From contig CAJTDK010000027.1 of NCBI GenBank assembly GCA_910575105.1, positions 1 through 38,556 of the forward strand: 38,556 nt of DNA, written 5' to 3'. Below the pieces are notes generated by a model, which had not been told where the DNA came from, did no database searches, and was given only the letters and a program-made list of their open reading frames with translations. This document shows positions 7,528-16,617 of this stretch, piece after piece; position 1 is the first letter of the stretch, and every line of letters starts with the position of its first letter. Position numbers and translations under genes: made by a program. The stretch is from Lachnospiraceae bacterium. GTDB lineage: Bacteria > Bacillota > Clostridia > Lachnospirales > Lachnospiraceae.

Positions 7528-8220
7528 TTAATCAATATCTATGTCATCCCAAAAACCTTTAAAATCCTCTTCCTCCAATCGTTTGGCATTCACTTTATCC
7601 CGTATTTCCAAAACCATCTTCATTATCTCTTCCCTTGTATGCGGGCTGTCCTCCATCACTTTGTCTATATCAATGTCTTTATGTCTCATTTTTATCAGAC
7701 CGTCTATGATATGAGAAACATGATCCACAAATACCTCTTCCATAATCGCATTCTTCGTTTTAGCATCTGTTCCCTCATATTCGTCATAATACGCACTGAT
7801 ATATTCTGAAAATTTCTTTATCTTCTCCGGGGATTCCAAAAAAGCTACTAATGTTTCATCCTCACAACTTTTCTTACTCCGTTTCAGATATGAAACGATT
7901 TTACCAAATACCTTTTTAACAATGTCATATGACATATTTCCAATCAAACCACTTGCAACAGCCACTGCCACAAAATTTAATATCTCACTGCAAGGTTCTG
8001 TATAATAGCGCCTCCCATCGTCCTCTGCACCACCGTACCTTTCCCTGCATGTCCATCCTCCAAAAACAGCCTGCCTGATACCTTGCATTACCTTTTCATA
8101 TTCTGATGACAGTATGCTTTTGTCGCAAACCGGACACGTCAATATCTCTCCGTCTTCCGTTTCATAAATAGAAGCACAGTGAAAACATATTTTTCTAAAG
8201 TCGCCTTCTTTGTGATCCAT
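7528..8220 (-). CDS. Unknown protein with N-terminal zinc ribbon
   Basis: A 230-residue protein beginning with two CxxC pairs (CFHC near residue 13 and CPVC near residue 30), a probable zinc ribbon. A hydrophobic patch at about residues 82-97 (ILNFVAVAVASGLIG) might be one membrane-associated helix. The rest is charged and helical (FLESPEKIKKFSEYISAYYDEYEG). No family is recognised. The gene starts 8 bases after the stop of the membrane-protein gene 8229-8819 and has a GGAGGGG site, so the two form one operon ending at the terminator at 7403-7452. The pair is AT-rich compared with the recombinases beside it, suggesting separate acquisition. A defence or immunity role is possible but unproven. 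Confidence 0.7.
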   Translation of the reverse strand: MDHKEGDFRKICFHCASIYETEDGEILTCPVCDKSILSSEYEKVMQGIRQAVFGGWTCRERYGGAEDDGRRYYTEPCSEILNFVAVAVASGLIGNMSYDIVKKVFGKIVSYLKRSKKSCEDETLVAFLESPEKIKKFSEYISAYYDEYEGTDAKTKNAIMEEVFVDHVSHIIDGLIKMRHKDIDIDKVMEDSPHTREEIMKMVLEIRDKVNAKRLEEEDFKGFWDDIDID

Positions 8221-8228
8221 TTCCCCTC

Positions 8229-8819
8229 CTATGCCGTTTCCGCTTTTCCTGATTTCTGTTCTTCAATTATTTCTTGAACAATCGTTATGTAATCCGAATA
8301 AAGCTCCTTTTTCAAATTATTATCCCGTATTTTAAAGGATACTGTATATAAAAATTGCAAAACAGCTAAGCTCATGATAATCGCTCCGAAAGCGTAAAAT
8401 TTCATTCCAGAATATAAATTTTCTTCCAATGCCTCATATATTATCTCTGCATTATATCCTGAATAGTACATAAATTCATCGTTTACCATTGTACTTATTG
8501 CACTATTGTAAGTATTTATAACATTAATTACAGAAAATACAAGCGTGTATATTATAGCAATAAAGACTGTTAAAATCGGAATAGTACAACCACTCCAAAT
8601 TTCTTTATTTCCCACAACAATATTTTTCTCACGCTTCAAATAATGCACAAAATTTTTCAATGTAGACTCTGCATACTTACCGCCTCCATATTTCTTACAA
8701 ACATAACCATGCCATTCACAGTAATTTTGATATGGTGATTTTTCCTCCCCTATCCTACTATATATTGTCAGTTCTTCATTTATATCAAATCCATACGCAT
8801 ATTCCTTAACCCTTTTCAT
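8229..8819 (-). CDS. Unknown membrane protein with two transmembrane segments
   Basis: A 196-residue protein with a soluble N-terminal region of about 75 residues (SPYQNYCEWHGYVCKKYGGG), then transmembrane helices near residues 80-102 (IPILTVFIAIIYTLVFSVIN) and 140-160 (FYAFGAIIMSLAVLQFLYTV), and a charged C-terminal helix. The roughly 38 residues between the helices would be extracellular. It opens a two-gene operon with the zinc-ribbon protein. I do not recognise the family. The composition (TAT- and AAA-rich) is unlike the neighbouring recombinases. It lies at the recombinase end of the prophage-derived element, a common place for cargo. Confidence 0.7.
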   Translation of the reverse strand: MKRVKEYAYGFDINEELTIYSRIGEEKSPYQNYCEWHGYVCKKYGGGKYAESTLKNFVHYLKREKNIVVGNKEIWSGCTIPILTVFIAIIYTLVFSVINVINTYNSAISTMVNDEFMYYSGYNAEIIYEALEENLYSGMKFYAFGAIIMSLAVLQFLYTVSFKIRDNNLKKELYSDYITIVQEIIEEQKSGKAETA

Positions 8820-8958
8820 TCCAAATCAAACCTCATCTATACTTTTACCTATATCAAATATATAAATGCCACTCTTTTCCACTGCAATATATTATACCCC
8901 AAAACCAACAAAGCCACAAGCACCCCGCTCATGGCTCCGTCAATCTTTCTACAATTTT
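8820..8958. other. Short gap at the recombinase end of the prophage-derived element
   Basis: A 139-base stretch without a gene. The left boundary of the prophage-derived element should lie here or farther left, depending on whether the 7.5-8.8 kb cassette belongs to it. No attachment-site repeat was recognised by eye. Confidence 0.35.
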
Positions 8959-10521
8959 TTACGAATCTCCCCCGCCGAACATATCCCCGCCCTTCCAAAC
9001 AACCTCAATCTGCCCTTCCCCAAACACCCTGATCCTCTCAATCCCCTTCCGCAGCACCCCCTTATCAAACTCCCGCAGAGCCGCTATCCCTTCCAACACA
9101 GCCTCCCCCTCCTGGGAACCACACCCTTTCAGCCTCTCAATCCCATCCTCTGTCTCCCCCATCTCCTTCCCAATCTCCTCAACCCTAACACCCATACTCC
9201 CCGTCCTCGCCACAAACTGCTCCCGCGACATACCCCCGGACCGGTACTTATCATACAAAAACATCTTCTCCGCCGAAATCCGCTCCTTCTCCCTCCGCAG
9301 AGACTCCAGCTTCCTCCCCAATGCCTCCCACTCCGCTTCCACATCCTTCCGCCTGGAATTGCCCAGCATCACCTCCGCCGTCTTCCGCACATACTCCATA
9401 ACACTCCCTTCCAGCTTCTCCATATCCTCCACCGCCCTCCGGCACTCCGTATCAGTCCCGCAGGTCCGGTAACGGCAGCAATACTTATGATTCTTCTTCA
9501 CCATAGACCGCCCGCAGTACCCGCACACAAACAGCACCTCCCGCTTAAAGCCGCTCATATCCACGCCGCTCCTGTTCCTCTTCCTCGGCTTCGCCCTCTC
9601 ATTCGCCAAAGCAAACAATTCCTCCGACACCAGCGGCTCATGCTGCCCGTCCACAACCACCCACTCCGAACGGTCATGCCACAGCATCCGCTTCCCCGTA
9701 GTGATAGACTTTTCCGAACGGTTCCACACCACCTTCCCGATATAAGTCTCATCCGACAAAATAGAGCGCACCGACTGGGGCCCCCACAGCTTCTTCACCC
9801 CGCCGCCCGGATGCTGATACCGGCTGTTCTTCCCCTGCTTATACTCCACGCAGGTGAGCACGCCATTATCATTCAGATAACGCGCAATCCCCGAAACCGT
9901 AACCCCTTCCGCCGCCATAGCAAAAATCTTCCTCACCACCTCCGCCGCCTCCGGGTCAACCACCAGCCGGTGCTTATCCTCCGGGGACTTCTCATACCCA
10001 TACCTGGCAAACCCGCCCAGGTACTCCCCTTTCCGCGCCCGCGCCATCTGCGCGGACCGTATCTTCTTAGACAGATCCCTGCTGTACAGCATATTAATCA
10101 GGTTCTTAAACGCCACATTCAGGCCGCCAGCAGTCCCCAGCACGCCCTCACTGTCATAATGGTCATTCACCGAAATACACCGTACCTCCATCAGCGGGAA
10201 AATCTGTTCCAGATAACTCCCCACCTCAATATAATCCCTCCCCAGCCGGGAAAAATCCTTCACAATGACACAACCAACCTCCCCGCGCTTCACCGCCTCC
10301 ATCATGCCCTCAAAACCGGGGCGCCGGAAATCGGTCCCGCTGAACCCGTCATCGCAAAATTCCAGCACCCGGCACCTTCCAAGCCCCGCATCCCCCTCAA
10401 TAAACCCGTCCAGAAGCCGCCTCTGGGACACAACACTGTTGCTCTCCTGCTTCACGCTCCTCCCGGTATCCACATCCTCATCCGACAGCCGGATATACTT
10501 AGCCACCACATCAACCTTCAT
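8959..10521 (-). CDS. Large serine recombinase, third of three
   Basis: A 520-residue recombinase. The resolvase domain starts with YIRLSDED (candidate nucleophile S13) and includes CVIVKDFSRLGRDYIE. The Recombinase domain follows (GGFARYGYEKSPED; GPQSVRSILSDETYIGKVVW), then a zinc ribbon (CGYCGRSM, CCRYRTCG) and a coiled coil (residues 390-470). Its ATG overlaps the end of the second recombinase by 11 bases, so translation is coupled. It ends with a glycine-rich tail (GGDMFGGGDS). It probably acts with the other two in integration or excision; why three are needed is unknown. Confidence 0.92.
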   Translation of the reverse strand: MKVDVVAKYIRLSDEDVDTGRSVKQESNSVVSQRRLLDGFIEGDAGLGRCRVLEFCDDGFSGTDFRRPGFEGMMEAVKRGEVGCVIVKDFSRLGRDYIEVGSYLEQIFPLMEVRCISVNDHYDSEGVLGTAGGLNVAFKNLINMLYSRDLSKKIRSAQMARARKGEYLGGFARYGYEKSPEDKHRLVVDPEAAEVVRKIFAMAAEGVTVSGIARYLNDNGVLTCVEYKQGKNSRYQHPGGGVKKLWGPQSVRSILSDETYIGKVVWNRSEKSITTGKRMLWHDRSEWVVVDGQHEPLVSEELFALANERAKPRKRNRSGVDMSGFKREVLFVCGYCGRSMVKKNHKYCCRYRTCGTDTECRRAVEDMEKLEGSVMEYVRKTAEVMLGNSRRKDVEAEWEALGRKLESLRREKERISAEKMFLYDKYRSGGMSREQFVARTGSMGVRVEEIGKEMGETEDGIERLKGCGSQEGEAVLEGIAALREFDKGVLRKGIERIRVFGEGQIEVVWKGGDMFGGGDS

Positions 10522-12196
10522 CCTTCTCCGCCTCCCTTTCCCTCACGGCCCCCAAAAGCTCCGCAAGCATATCATCATAGGCCAGGACCACCTCACAGTT
10601 CCCATCCCTGTCCACAGAAACCCTCGTCACAAAAGCGTCCACCATCCCCTGGGTCAACTCCCGCTCCCCCAGGGACCCGCGCACCGTCTTCTCCCAGCCT
10701 TCCTCTATATGAAAATCCCTCTCATACCTCTTCCGCTCCTCCAGCAGCCGCTCCAGTTCCGCAGAAAGCGCCTCCGCCTCCTTCGTATACCGCTCCGACA
10801 GCGCCGCATATTCCTCCCCGTCAATCAGCCGCTCCGCAAAATCCGCATACAGCCCCGCCTTCTTCCCAGCAGCCTGCCGCATCCTCTCCCGGATACGTTC
10901 CGCCTGCCTGGACATCAGCCTGTACCGCTCCATCCCCTGCCTCCCGGCATTCAGCTTCCGGACCAGCCGCTCCGCATCCAGACAGGCATCCATATGGCTC
11001 CTGATAACCCCGAACACCGCAGCCTCCAGATTCTCCAGCATGACCTTATGCCGGTACGGACACACCTTCCGGCTCCTGTTATGGGAACTGCAGCCATAAA
11101 AAAACTTATCCCCCTCCTGCGATACCGCCCGGAACAGATACATCGTCTTCCCACAGTCACTGCACACCACCTTCTTCTTAAACTTATTCCTCCCCGCCGC
11201 ACAGCGCCTGCCCTCCGCACGTTTCCCGTTATAAACCCGCGCCTGCTCCGCCTTCATCTCCTGCACCCTGTCAAAATCAGCCCTGGAGACCAGCGCCTCA
11301 TGGGTATCCCTGACCACATACCCGCCAGCGTCCTCTCCCCCGCCGGAGCCGCCCCCAAACAACTTCCCGCCGGTCTTCCCATGGACAGAATCCCCCGTAT
11401 AATACTCATTCGACAACAGCCGCTTCACCACGATCCCCGTCCATTCCACACACCCCTTATGCCCCGTCACCGGAAGCCCCCTTGACTTCCGGTAGACCTC
11501 CGGACATGGGATGCCCTCCCCGTTCAGGATTCCCGCAATCCTCCCATAGCCGTTACCCTCCAGGAACAGCCGGAAGATACGCTTCACAACCCCAGCCGTC
11601 TCCCCGTCCACCACCAGGCTCTGCTTATCCTCCGGCGATTTCAGATACCCGTAAGGAGCCAGCTTGATCACAAATTTCCCCTCCGCCCGCGCCGTATTCA
11701 AGGCAGATGTCACCTTCCGGGAAATATCCTTCGCATAATACTCATTCACGATATTCTTCAAAGGCATGGACAAATCCGTCCCGCACCGGAAAGAATCAAA
11801 CCCGTCATTCACCGAAATAAACCGCACATCCAGAAACGGGAACACCCGCTCAATATAATTGCCGGCCTCCACATAATTCCTCCCAAGCCTGGACAGATCC
11901 TTCACAATGACACAATTAATCTTCCCGTTCCGGATATCCCCCATCATACGCTCAAAACCCGGACGCTCAAACGTGGTCCCCGTAAAAGAAGCGTCAGAAT
12001 ACGTCTCCTGCACCACGATATCCTCAGTCCCCTCCACAAAGCCCCTCATAAGCTCCATCTGCGTCTCAATAGTCCCCCGCTCCCGGTTCACCCCGGACTC
12101 ATAAGAAAGCCTCGCATACAGCCCTGCCCGGAACAGCACAGCCTTCTCCACTTTCCCAACAGCCCCGTTCAGCTTCTTCCTGCTCTTCCTTGCCAT
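10511..12196 (-). CDS. Large serine recombinase, second of three
   Basis: A 561-residue recombinase beginning at the ATG at 12196 (MARKSRKK), two bases after the stop of the first recombinase, with GGGAGG upstream; the longer frame reads back into that gene. Resolvase domain with LYARLSYESG (candidate nucleophile S31) and IVKDLSRLGRNYVE. The Recombinase domain (KLAPYGYLKSPEDK) is followed by a zinc ribbon (CSDCGKTM ... YGCSSH ... CPYRHK) and an Arg/Glu-rich coiled coil. The basic N-terminal extension is longer than in the other two copies. The three are clearly diverged from each other, so this is not a recent duplication. Confidence 0.92.
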   Translation of the reverse strand: MARKSRKKLNGAVGKVEKAVLFRAGLYARLSYESGVNRERGTIETQMELMRGFVEGTEDIVVQETYSDASFTGTTFERPGFERMMGDIRNGKINCVIVKDLSRLGRNYVEAGNYIERVFPFLDVRFISVNDGFDSFRCGTDLSMPLKNIVNEYYAKDISRKVTSALNTARAEGKFVIKLAPYGYLKSPEDKQSLVVDGETAGVVKRIFRLFLEGNGYGRIAGILNGEGIPCPEVYRKSRGLPVTGHKGCVEWTGIVVKRLLSNEYYTGDSVHGKTGGKLFGGGSGGGEDAGGYVVRDTHEALVSRADFDRVQEMKAEQARVYNGKRAEGRRCAAGRNKFKKKVVCSDCGKTMYLFRAVSQEGDKFFYGCSSHNRSRKVCPYRHKVMLENLEAAVFGVIRSHMDACLDAERLVRKLNAGRQGMERYRLMSRQAERIRERMRQAAGKKAGLYADFAERLIDGEEYAALSERYTKEAEALSAELERLLEERKRYERDFHIEEGWEKTVRGSLGERELTQGMVDAFVTRVSVDRDGNCEVVLAYDDMLAELLGAVREREAEKDEG

Positions 12197-12197
12197 G

Positions 12198-13877
12198 TCA
12201 GACCGCCTCCCTTCCGGCAGACACCTCTTCCGGTCCCGGACACTCCCTGCCCTCCACATATTCCAAAGCCTGCCGGTACTGGTCCGCAAAATCAAACACC
12301 ACCTCAATATTCTCCCTGTCATACACCCGCACTTCCGAAATCAGGGCCACCACCACATTCCTGGTCAGCTCCCCGATATCCCGATACTCCTTAAAATAAG
12401 AAATCCACCGGTACTTGTCCTCATCCCCTTCCAGGACAGCCCGGATCTCCCTCTCCGCCTTCCCTGCCGCCTCCTGCGCCTCCTTCCCCCTGGCCTCATA
12501 CGCGGCATGGAGCTCCACATAATCCTCCTTCGTGATCACCCCGTCCTTCATGTCCTCATAAAGCATCATACGCAGCTCCCGGCACCTCTCCGCCTCGCCT
12601 AACAGCTTCTCCCGCCGTTCCTCCAGCTTCCGGACATCCAAGTCCCTAAACGGCACCGTCCCCGCATATTCCAGCACCCTCTCCAGATCCAGGATACACC
12701 CTATATGCCTCTTCAACAGGACAAACACCGCATCCTCCAGCGCCTGCACCGGAATCCGGTGAGGGCCGCAGCTCCCGCCCGCCTTATGCCCGGAACAGAT
12801 ATAATAACAATACCTCTTCCCATTCACCGAAGACACCTTCCGCACCATCGGGGCCCCGCAGTCCCCGCACACGGCAATCCCGGACAGCAGATACACGCCC
12901 TCCCTGTCCGGCGCCGTCCTCGTATCCATCCCCAGCAGCTTCTGAACAACCGCAAAATCCCTCTCGCTGACCACCGGCTCATGGTTCTTCTCAACCCTCA
13001 CCCAGTCCCCTTTATCCTTCCGTATGGATTTCTTCACCTTATGGTTCGGCGTGGACTGCCTCCCCTGCACCAGATTTCCAATATAGACCTCATTTTCCAG
13101 AATACGCCTCACCGCCACCGGGCTCCACCCGGACGCCGCCTTCACCCGGAACGCCGTCCGGAAATTGATACCCCGGCTGTTCTTATACTCCATCGGAGAA
13201 AGGATACCGTCCCTATTCAGCTTCCCGGCAATGGCATCCTGGCTCATGCCGTGCAGCTTCATACGGAAAATATCCCGCACCACCCCGGCCGCATAAGCAT
13301 CAACCACAAGCCTATGGCGGTCCTCACCGTCCTTCTGATACCCATAAGGCGCAAAAGCGCCGATAAACTCCCCGTTCCTCCGCTTCACTTCCAAATGGCT
13401 CCGGATCTTCACCGAAATATCCCGGCAGTAAGCGTCATTGATCAGGTTCTTAAAAGGAACCAGAATCTCGTCCCCCTGCCCGTCCCCTCTCAAACTGTCA
13501 TAATGGTCATTCACCGCAATAAAGCGCACCCCAAGAGCCGGGAACAGCCGCTCAATATAGCGTCCCGTATCAATGTACTCACGCCCGAACCTAGACAGAT
13601 CCTTGACGATCACACAGTCCACCGCGCCCCGCCGTATATCCTCCAGCATCTGCTGGAACCCAGGCCGCTCAAAACTGGAACCGCTGTACCCGTCGTCCAC
13701 CCGTTCCGAAACCACCACAATATCCTCTTTGTCCTTCAGGAAATCTCTGATAAGCTCTTTCTGATTAGAAATGCTGTTGCTCTCCGCCTTAGACGCGCCC
13801 GCAACATCGCCATCCTCCTTCGACAACCGGACATAGATGGCGGCATGATAGATCTTCTTGAATTGTTTGTTCTTCAT
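12198..13877 (-). CDS. Large serine recombinase, first of three
   Basis: A 559-residue recombinase. Resolvase domain with IYVRLSKEDGD (candidate nucleophile S19) and CVIVKDLSRFGREYID; Recombinase domain with GAFAPYGYQKDGEDRH; zinc ribbon with CGDCGAPM and CYYICSGH; C-terminal coiled coil. It opens the recombinase operon, with AAAGGAG upstream of the ATG. A strong terminator-like hairpin lies only 45 bases upstream of the start, which leaves almost no room for a separate promoter, so expression may depend on read-through from the late operon or on a promoter overlapping the hairpin. Confidence 0.92.
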   Translation of the reverse strand: MKNKQFKKIYHAAIYVRLSKEDGDVAGASKAESNSISNQKELIRDFLKDKEDIVVVSERVDDGYSGSSFERPGFQQMLEDIRRGAVDCVIVKDLSRFGREYIDTGRYIERLFPALGVRFIAVNDHYDSLRGDGQGDEILVPFKNLINDAYCRDISVKIRSHLEVKRRNGEFIGAFAPYGYQKDGEDRHRLVVDAYAAGVVRDIFRMKLHGMSQDAIAGKLNRDGILSPMEYKNSRGINFRTAFRVKAASGWSPVAVRRILENEVYIGNLVQGRQSTPNHKVKKSIRKDKGDWVRVEKNHEPVVSERDFAVVQKLLGMDTRTAPDREGVYLLSGIAVCGDCGAPMVRKVSSVNGKRYCYYICSGHKAGGSCGPHRIPVQALEDAVFVLLKRHIGCILDLERVLEYAGTVPFRDLDVRKLEERREKLLGEAERCRELRMMLYEDMKDGVITKEDYVELHAAYEARGKEAQEAAGKAEREIRAVLEGDEDKYRWISYFKEYRDIGELTRNVVVALISEVRVYDRENIEVVFDFADQYRQALEYVEGRECPGPEEVSAGREAV

Positions 13878-13921
13878 GTGCTCCCGCTCCTTTCTAATTT
13901 GCCAGAATCACCTGCAAAATC

Positions 13922-13972
13922 AAAAAGGCGGATGCACTAACTTGTCCCTAAGACAATCATAGCGCCTCCGCC
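13922..13972 (-). terminator. Strong terminator-like hairpin between DUF6870 gene and recombinases
   Basis: On the minus strand GGCGGA pairs with TCCGCC, CGCTA with TAGTG and TTGTC with GACAA, followed by TTTTTG. It lies about 20 bases past the DUF6870 stop and 45 bases before the recombinase start. Confidence 0.85.
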
Positions 13973-13992
13973 CCCAAAAGTCCAATGTTATT

Positions 13993-14271
13993 TTAAACAT
14001 TCCGCAGCATATTTTCAAAAGCCTCTTCAAAAGAGCCTCCGCCCTCCATAAACCGCACCCTCACCTTCATATCCCCCACACGCACCGCATAAGGATTCCC
14101 CACCGCTTCCAGATAAGCCCTCTTCCTTTCCTCCAGCGGCAGGCTCCGGTCAATCTCCACCTCCCGGATATCCACAAGCCCCTCCTTCTCCACAGTCCTC
14201 ACATCCACGTCTTTCAGCGCGTCCAGCTCCATCACCGTCATAACCAATTCCCTTACCTTTCCAAAATTCAT
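13993..14271 (-). CDS. DUF6870-like small protein
   Basis: A 92-residue acidic protein (VRELVMTVMELDALKDVDVR, then VDIREVEIDRSLPLEERKR, then YLEAVGNPYAVRVGDMKVRV). This layout, with a YLxxxGNPY motif followed by a predicted beta strand, matches the small DUF6870 proteins found in clostridial phages and integrative elements. Its role is unknown. It sits between the lysin and the recombinase operon, just before the terminator at 13922-13972, so it is the last gene of the late transcript. Confidence 0.65.
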   Translation of the reverse strand: MNFGKVRELVMTVMELDALKDVDVRTVEKEGLVDIREVEIDRSLPLEERKRAYLEAVGNPYAVRVGDMKVRVRFMEGGGSFEEAFENMLRNV

Positions 14272-14292
14272 ACCAACGGCATGGTATGTACC

Positions 14293-14310
14293 GCCGGGGA
14301 ATCCCCCGGC
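14293..14310. repeat. GC-rich hairpin between lysin and DUF6870 genes
   Basis: GCCGGGG pairs with CCCCGGC around a 4-base loop. There is no following U-tract, so it may be an mRNA-stability or pausing hairpin. Confidence 0.4.
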
Positions 14311-14398
14311 CGACGCGCCGCCCAGACCTCAACAGCCCTCCGGCAGCATATAGCAAGACAAAAAAATAAGGCATCCCTGCCCCTCAACAAAAACGCCC

Positions 14399-15997
14399 TT
14401 ACAGCCTCGTCACAAAATCCAGCGAAATCCACCCGTTCCGCTCCCTCTTATACGACTTCAAAAGCCCCCATTTCCCGGCTCCCTTCCCGTCCGCTTCCTC
14501 CACAACCGTAAACACACCCACACCCGTAAACAGCCCCGTCCGGGCAAAATCCGTCCCCGGCCCCTTGCGGATATTCAGATCCGGGATATCCACCCGCACC
14601 AGATAAGAAGACTTCCCCGGCAGCCTCTCCATAAACATCACATACTCCGCATCCGCCGTGATAAAAAGCCCCGATTTCAGCCTGTACCACCGCCTGTCCG
14701 CGCTGATGCCCGTAACCGTATAAATCCCCTCATACACCACCTGGTCCACATTGTCCCCCATGCAGGGAGCAGTCCGCACATTCACCCCGTCCCTGCCCTT
14801 ATAGAACACCTTCACAAACCCGGCCATAGGCTCCACCGGATTCCCCGGCACACCGCAACCGCTTCCGCCGCTCCCGGCCTCCCCGGTAATCTCCCTCAAA
14901 ATCCCCAGGACCTTCTCCCCATACCCGGCTCCCGCAGCCCAGCCTTTCCCCTGGGGATTCTCCTGGACACCCAGCCACTCCACATAAGGCGCACACCCCC
15001 TTGCCACATACCTAAAGCGCGGGTCCACATTCCCATTCACCAAATCCTCCGTACAGGCATAGGCTTTCAAATGCTGCACCTGGCACCGGATACCAAGCAG
15101 CGCCGTATTAAAACACAGCCCCTTCACCCCGTTTTTCACCACGCCCATCCCGGCAAAATTATTCTGCTCCAAAGAGACCGCCGAACCCGAAAACGTAAAA
15201 TTCCCCGTCTCCAGGCACGACTGGGCAAAAGCCACATCCCCTCTCACGCCCTCGGCCTCCCCTTCCGACAGATACAGCGGCACCATATCCAAAACCGACT
15301 GCGCCACCCCCGGATTCTTCCCCTTCACATACTCCCGCATCTGCTCCGCCGTCGCCACAGCCTTCCCCATAATCCTTGTAAGCCCGGAAACACCCGCGCC
15401 AGAACCGCCGTCCCCGCCGCTGTCATTCCCAGTCTCCGCACCGTCCATAGCCGCCCTGATATCCTTCCGAAACTGCCCCATAGACAGCCCAAACCGCTTC
15501 CAGATATGCTCCACGTCCCCGTGATTGCTTGCAATCCCCCTCCTATGCCCCTCGGAATGGGAAACCACAACCCCGTCCGCCAGAGGGTCCAGCCCAAACA
15601 TCTGGCACAGATAAGCAAACAGCTCCACCGCATACCCATAAGCGGCAAGCACATGATCCCTCGTGCCTCTCCCGTCCCCGGTCTCCGTCCAGGCCGAACC
15701 GCCCGTATACCGGATCGTGGCAGGCTCCGTCATCTCCACCCCAATATGCGTCCCGTTCCCGTCGCCGCCGCAGTGCCATCCCCTATAATCCCAAGGCAGA
15801 AGCTGGTACACATCCCCTCCCGGTTCCACAATAGCATGGACACAAGCCCCCGCATCCGCCTTATCCCAATTCTTCATAAACACAGAAGCCTTCGGCTGTG
15901 GACACCCCACCGAATGGATCATCAGCCCCTTCACCGCAATCTTCCTCCCCGCCCGGTAACACCCGGACTCCGTTAAAAACTTCTGAATCAGCTTCAT
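14399..15997 (-). CDS. Endolysin: N-acetylmuramoyl-L-alanine amidase with glucosaminidase and SH3-like domains
   Basis: A 532-residue peptidoglycan hydrolase. Residues 20-180 form an Amidase_2 (PGRP-type) zinc amidase: the ligand candidate H28 in LMIHSVG, then H147 in VVSHSEGHRR and the NHGDVEHIW segment. Residues 225-360 match a glucosaminidase-type domain (FAQSCLETGNF, NNFAGMG, AAGAGYGEKVLGIL). Two SH3-like wall-binding repeats follow (VNVRTAP near 390 and LNIRKGPG near 475). It would cleave both the peptide linkage and the glycan. The N-terminus lacks a signal peptide, so release depends on the holin. The ATG has AAGGAG upstream. The gene lies after the holin, but a terminator-like hairpin separates the two. 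Unusually large and bifunctional for a phage lysin. Confidence 0.92.
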   Translation of the reverse strand: MKLIQKFLTESGCYRAGRKIAVKGLMIHSVGCPQPKASVFMKNWDKADAGACVHAIVEPGGDVYQLLPWDYRGWHCGGDGNGTHIGVEMTEPATIRYTGGSAWTETGDGRGTRDHVLAAYGYAVELFAYLCQMFGLDPLADGVVVSHSEGHRRGIASNHGDVEHIWKRFGLSMGQFRKDIRAAMDGAETGNDSGGDGGSGAGVSGLTRIMGKAVATAEQMREYVKGKNPGVAQSVLDMVPLYLSEGEAEGVRGDVAFAQSCLETGNFTFSGSAVSLEQNNFAGMGVVKNGVKGLCFNTALLGIRCQVQHLKAYACTEDLVNGNVDPRFRYVARGCAPYVEWLGVQENPQGKGWAAGAGYGEKVLGILREITGEAGSGGSGCGVPGNPVEPMAGFVKVFYKGRDGVNVRTAPCMGDNVDQVVYEGIYTVTGISADRRWYRLKSGLFITADAEYVMFMERLPGKSSYLVRVDIPDLNIRKGPGTDFARTGLFTGVGVFTVVEEADGKGAGKWGLLKSYKRERNGWISLDFVTRL

Positions 15998-16055
15998 ACA
16001 AAATCACTCTCCTTCTCCCGTTCCCTGCCCGGAACATTCTCCAATTCACTGCACG

Positions 16056-16085
16056 AAAAAAGGCACCAGCTTTCACACTGATGCC
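16056..16085 (-). terminator. Terminator-like hairpin upstream of the lysin gene
   Basis: On the minus strand GGCATCAG pairs with CTGGTGCC (8 bp) and is followed by TTTTTT. It is only about 58 bases before the lysin start. Near-identical to the hairpin at 20145-20173. Confidence 0.75.
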
Positions 16086-16148
16086 CGCTCACAAAAACCC
16101 TAAAAAATATCTCCCTCTGTACTTCCCGCCCTTATCCTCCGTACTTTC

Positions 16149-16556
16149 CTACTCCTTCCCCTTTTCCTCACGCAACTGCGCCAGAACCCCTTTCAGCTTC
16201 TCCGGCACCGGCAGCCCAATCCTGGCCGCATTCTCCAGAATCGAAATCCCCTCATTGGACAGATAAAAGAAAATCACCGCCGTCCGCACCGCGCTCCCGT
16301 TCTGAATAATATGCGTGTCCAAAATATGCCCCAGCGCCACCAGACAAAAAATCACAATCTTCTTAAAAATCCCCCGGAACCCCACGCCGCTAGACAACCT
16401 CTTCTCCACCGCCGCGGCCATCAGCCCCGTCACATAATCCACCGCCACAAACACCACCAGGGCATACAGAAAACCGTCAAACCCTCCCATGGCCCAGCCC
16501 AGGTATCCGCCCATAGCCGCAAACCCGCACTCTATCACACTCACAAACTCCTTCAT
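16149..16556 (-). CDS. Phage holin, toxin-secretion/phage-lysis holin family
   Basis: A 135-residue membrane protein of the holin family 4 type. Helical segments: residues 7-20 (IECGFAAMGGYLGW), 25-48 (GFLYALVVFVAVDYVTGLMA) with the family-typical DYVTG motif, then about 65-82 (FKKIVIFCLVALGHILD) and 92-108, and a charged C-terminal tail. It would form the membrane lesion that releases the lysin. I chose the ATG at 16556 (MKEFVSV), which has GAGGG upstream; the longer frame runs into G-rich non-coding sequence. Confidence 0.9.
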   Translation of the reverse strand: MKEFVSVIECGFAAMGGYLGWAMGGFDGFLYALVVFVAVDYVTGLMAAAVEKRLSSGVGFRGIFKKIVIFCLVALGHILDTHIIQNGSAVRTAVIFFYLSNEGISILENAARIGLPVPEKLKGVLAQLREEKGKE

Positions 16557-16590
16557 ACAAAATCCCTCGCTTTCTCTGATTTTTCTATGG

Positions 16591-16617
16591 AAAAAGCGGC
16601 CCGCTCCCAAAAGCCGC
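16591..16617 (-). terminator. Weak terminator-like hairpin upstream of holin
   Basis: GCGGC pairs with GCCGC on the minus strand and is followed by TTTTT; the 5-bp stem and 12-base loop make it weaker than its neighbours. Confidence 0.45.

Noticed and set aside
8866-11485. Long plus-strand frames opposite the second and third recombinases (including a 712-codon frame)
   Set aside because: Pro/His/Arg/Leu-rich translation with no domain. It is the reverse complement of G-rich recombinase genes and has no ribosome site.
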